The position numbers and the translations under genes are program-made. A DNA stretch of 64,000 nt. Source: an uncultured Lachnospiraceae bacterium (GTDB lineage: Bacteria; Bacillota; Clostridia; Lachnospirales; Lachnospiraceae). This document shows positions 62,008 through 64,000 of this stretch, one piece after another. Location of the stretch: NCBI GenBank assembly GCA_910584725.1, contig CAJUBE010000011.1, positions 55,817 to 119,816 of the forward strand. Reading direction: 5' to 3'. Below the pieces are notes generated by a model. It saw nothing but the letters and a program-made list of their open reading frames with translations. It ran no database searches and was not told the DNA's origin. Each line of letters begins with the position of its first letter. Position 1 is the first letter of the stretch.

Positions 62008-62145
62008 ATAAATACATAAGATAAATTGAGTGAAAGCAGAGGACGGAACGGGCAGCCGTCGCCCCAGTTGGAGATGTGGGAAATGTCACCCCACCTATTT
62101 CATTCAAAATTAAGACCCTGCAGTAATGTGGGGTCTTACTTCTAT
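62008..62145 (+). ncRNA. Structured RNA of unknown family, with own promoter and terminator
   Basis: A ~135-nt transcript unit. An outer stem, TTGAGTGAAA (62026-62035) with TTTCATTCAA (62098-62107), encloses two hairpins: GACGG/CCGTC (62042-62060) and GTGGG/CCCAC (62076-62094). GGGC (62050-62053) could instead pair with GCCC (62061-62064), giving a switchable alternative. A terminator hairpin, AAGACCC/GGGTCTT (62112-62137), follows with a T-rich tail. It lies between the ATPase/PIN pair and the PD-(D/E)XK gene. It does not match riboswitch cores I can recall; it may be a regulatory leader of the next gene or a small RNA partner of the defence genes. Confidence 0.7.
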
Positions 62146-62207
62146 TTCTTATGCTAAAATTACATACATCTATATACTACCGAGGATAACCTAAGGAGAC
62201 CATACCT

Positions 62208-63899
62208 ATGCCCAGAACAGTCGCAATCGGTGCGCAGGATTTTGAAAGAATTATCACAAACAATAACTTTTATGTGGACAAAACCTTATTTTTGAAAGAA
62301 TGGTGGGAAAACGACGATTCGGTGACCTTGATTACCCGCCCCAGACGTTTTGGCAAAACTCTTAACATGAGCATGGTAGAGCGTTTCTTCTCTATAAAAT
62401 ACGCCGGACAGGGAGACCTTTTTGCCGGACTGCATATATGGAATGAGGAAAAATACCGCCGCCTGCAGGGGACATATCCCGTCATCAGCCTGTCTTTTGC
62501 CGCCGTAAAGGGCACCGGGAATTTTTCAGACCTACGCAGAATGATATGTCGTCTGATTTATGAGCAGTACAATCAATACAGCTATTTATTGGATGTGGAT
62601 GGTCTGATGGATGAGAAAGAAAAAGACCTTTTCAACGCTGTGTCAGTGAATATGGATAATGATATTGCCGCCATGTCACTACATATGCTTTCCAAACTTC
62701 TAATGAAACATTACGGGAAAAAGGTTATCATCCTCTTAGACGAATACGACACACCCATGCAGGAAGCGTATGTCGATGGATATTGGGATGAGATTGTGGC
62801 ATTTATGCGAAATCTGTTCAACTCCACTTTTAAAACAAACCCGTATCTGGACAGGGCGCTTATGACAGGTATCACGCGGGTCAGCAAAGAGAGTATTTTC
62901 TCTGATTTGAATAATCTGGAGGTAGTAACTTCGACTACCGACAAATATACCGATGCATTCGGCTTTACGCAGGAAGAAGTATCTGCGGCTCTGCATGAGT
63001 TTTCACTCTCTGATATGGAAGGTTCCGTCAGAAATTGGTACGATGGTTTCACTTTCGGAAAGAGAACCGATATTTACAACCCATGGTCAATCATCAATTT
63101 TCTTGACAAAAAGAAACTTTCTACTTATTGGGCAAATACCAGCAGTAACAGCCTTGTGGGAAAATTAATCCGTGAGGGCAGCCGCGATGTCAAAATTACC
63201 ATGGAGGAACTACTGAACGACGGCGTTCTCCGCACAAAAATTGACGAACAGATTGTATTCAGCCAGCTTGACAACAATGAATCCGCTATCTGGAGTCTTT
63301 TGCTTGCAAGCGGATATCTTAAGGTAGAAAAATATACGTTTGATTTAGAAGCTGAGACAGAAGAATATATTTTGAAACTTACCAACAAAGAAGTCAAACT
63401 GATGTTTAAGAATATGATTGAGGGCTGGTTTAAAAATTATTCTCCGGCATACAACGATTTTATCAAAGCCCTGCTTTTAAATGATAAAAAGGCAATGAAC
63501 CACTATATGAACCGGGTCGCTCTCGCTACTTTCAGCAATTTTGACGCTGGTAACAAGCCCTCTGAAATGGCGGAGCCGGAACGCTTCTACCATGGCTTCG
63601 TGCTTGGACTTATGGTAGAGCTGTCAAACAGATACATCATTACATCTAATCGGGAGAGTGGTTTCGGTCGCTATGATGTCATGCTGAAACCTAAGAGCAA
63701 TACCGACGATGCCATTATTATTGAATTTAAGGTGCACGACGCAGAAGACGAGGAAACCTTGAAAGATACCGCTTTGTCTGCGCTTTCGCAGATAGCGGAA
63801 AAGCAGTATGCGGCATCACTCGAAGCGGAAGGTATTTCCTCTGACCGCATTCGGATATACGGATTTGCATTTGAGGGAAAAAAGGTATTAATTATGTAA
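62208..63899 (+). CDS. AAA-ATPase_like/PD-(D/E)XK nuclease-superfamily protein
   Basis: A 563-residue protein of the AAA-ATPase_like (PF09820) plus PD-(D/E)XK (PF08011, DUF1703) type, abundant in gut Firmicutes and Bacteroidetes. Opening AIGAQDFERIITNNNFYVDK, Walker A RPRRFGKTLNMS, Walker B KVIILLDEYDTPMQEA and the sensor-like TGITRVSKESIFSDLNN are typical. The C-terminal nuclease-like core reads SGFGRYDVML then IIIEFKV (D...E-x-K). Its biological role is unknown. It follows AAGGAG, has higher GC than the ATPase/PIN pair, and is preceded by the structured RNA's terminator. Confidence 0.92.
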   Translation: MPRTVAIGAQDFERIITNNNFYVDKTLFLKEWWENDDSVTLITRPRRFGKTLNMSMVERFFSIKYAGQGDLFAGLHIWNEEKYRRLQGTYPVISLSFAAVKGTGNFSDLRRMICRLIYEQYNQYSYLLDVDGLMDEKEKDLFNAVSVNMDNDIAAMSLHMLSKLLMKHYGKKVIILLDEYDTPMQEAYVDGYWDEIVAFMRNLFNSTFKTNPYLDRALMTGITRVSKESIFSDLNNLEVVTSTTDKYTDAFGFTQEEVSAALHEFSLSDMEGSVRNWYDGFTFGKRTDIYNPWSIINFLDKKKLSTYWANTSSNSLVGKLIREGSRDVKITMEELLNDGVLRTKIDEQIVFSQLDNNESAIWSLLLASGYLKVEKYTFDLEAETEEYILKLTNKEVKLMFKNMIEGWFKNYSPAYNDFIKALLLNDKKAMNHYMNRVALATFSNFDAGNKPSEMAEPERFYHGFVLGLMVELSNRYIITSNRESGFGRYDVMLKPKSNTDDAIIIEFKVHDAEDEETLKDTALSALSQIAEKQYAASLEAEGISSDRIRIYGFAFEGKKVLIM

Positions 63900-63905
63900 A
63901 AATTG

Positions 63906-63946
63906 AGGTAATCCGATCTTATTGGAATGTCGGATTACCTTTATTG
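63906..63946 (+). terminator. Intrinsic terminator of the PD-(D/E)XK gene
   Basis: AGGTAATCCGA and TCGGATTACCT form a perfect 11-bp stem with a 13-base loop followed by TTTATT, seven bases after the stop codon. The last ~55 bases of the window show nothing further. Confidence 0.92.
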
Positions 63947-64000
63947 TAAGCGTCAAATCCAACGCCCTACCTAAAATTTAAGCGCCGCTTAACTGCGACG

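Overview
The window looks like chromosomal DNA of an anaerobic gut Firmicute, most likely a Lachnospiraceae member. This is inferred from purine-rich Shine-Dalgarno sites, the density of LytTR/GHKL signalling pairs, EFR1 ferredoxins, an [FeFe]-hydrogenase-like sensor, BspA-type surface proteins, and families such as DUF1848, DUF4180 and DUF2695. Most genes have mid-range GC. Several defence-like genes (2.8-3.9, 5.5-6.6, 23.6-24.6 and 60.2-62.0 kb) are visibly AT-richer. No rRNA, tRNA, CRISPR array or complete insertion sequence was seen.

Layout. 0-8.4 kb (minus): an antimicrobial-peptide-type FtsX/ABC transporter with its two-component system. The regulator and kinase genes are separated by an ATPase gene and a DUF1016 nuclease gene, a second DUF1016 gene lies just upstream, and an ABC exporter with paired operators follows. 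8.6-14.3 kb: a phospholipase-C-like protein, a BlaR1/BlaI pair with two perfect operators, DUF4180 and an AraC/GyrI regulator. 14.4-22.3 kb (minus): an S-adenosylhomocysteine-centred run (CofE-like ligase, 2-hydroxyacid dehydrogenase, SAH/MTA deaminase, EAL-HDOD protein, SAH hydrolase, M18 aminopeptidase). 22.7-33.1 kb: a MerR/TipAS regulator, an Abi_2 (AbiF/AbiD-like) HEPN protein with an upstream promoter-RNA-terminator unit, an MFS transporter, a hydrogenase-like/chemoreceptor fusion, EFR1 ferredoxin, DUF1848, an esterase, endonuclease IV, a small Cys-rich membrane protein and an S66 peptidase. 33.2-40.9 kb: an XRE regulator with Gly-pentad repeats behind a 10-bp TATAAAA array, a GHKL/LytTR system and a divergent BspA-like surface protein. 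41-45.7 kb: tyrosine phosphatase, two nucleoside phosphorylases, MFS, DUF2695 and ANT(6)-like nucleotidyltransferase. 45.8-55.4 kb: two tandem copies of a heterodimeric ABC exporter, divergent from a LytTR regulator and a soluble GHKL kinase. 55.4-59.9 kb: a hairpin-repeat RNA locus beside a broken ORF, a lipoprotein, shikimate dehydrogenase, a CZB chemoreceptor and a PerR-like regulator with its box. 60-64 kb: a broken RelB antitoxin, an AAA ATPase + PIN-like nuclease pair, a structured RNA with its own promoter and terminator, and an AAA-ATPase_like/PD-(D/E)XK protein.

The most interesting material is RNA-linked or defence-like: the Abi_2 gene with its small RNA, the tandem-hairpin locus at 55.6-55.75 kb, the ATPase/PIN pair with the RNA at 62.0-62.14 kb, and the split two-component locus. 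Most of the rest is signalling and export typical of a host-associated Clostridium. Start codons were moved downstream of the longest reading frame wherever a clear ribosome-binding site supported it.
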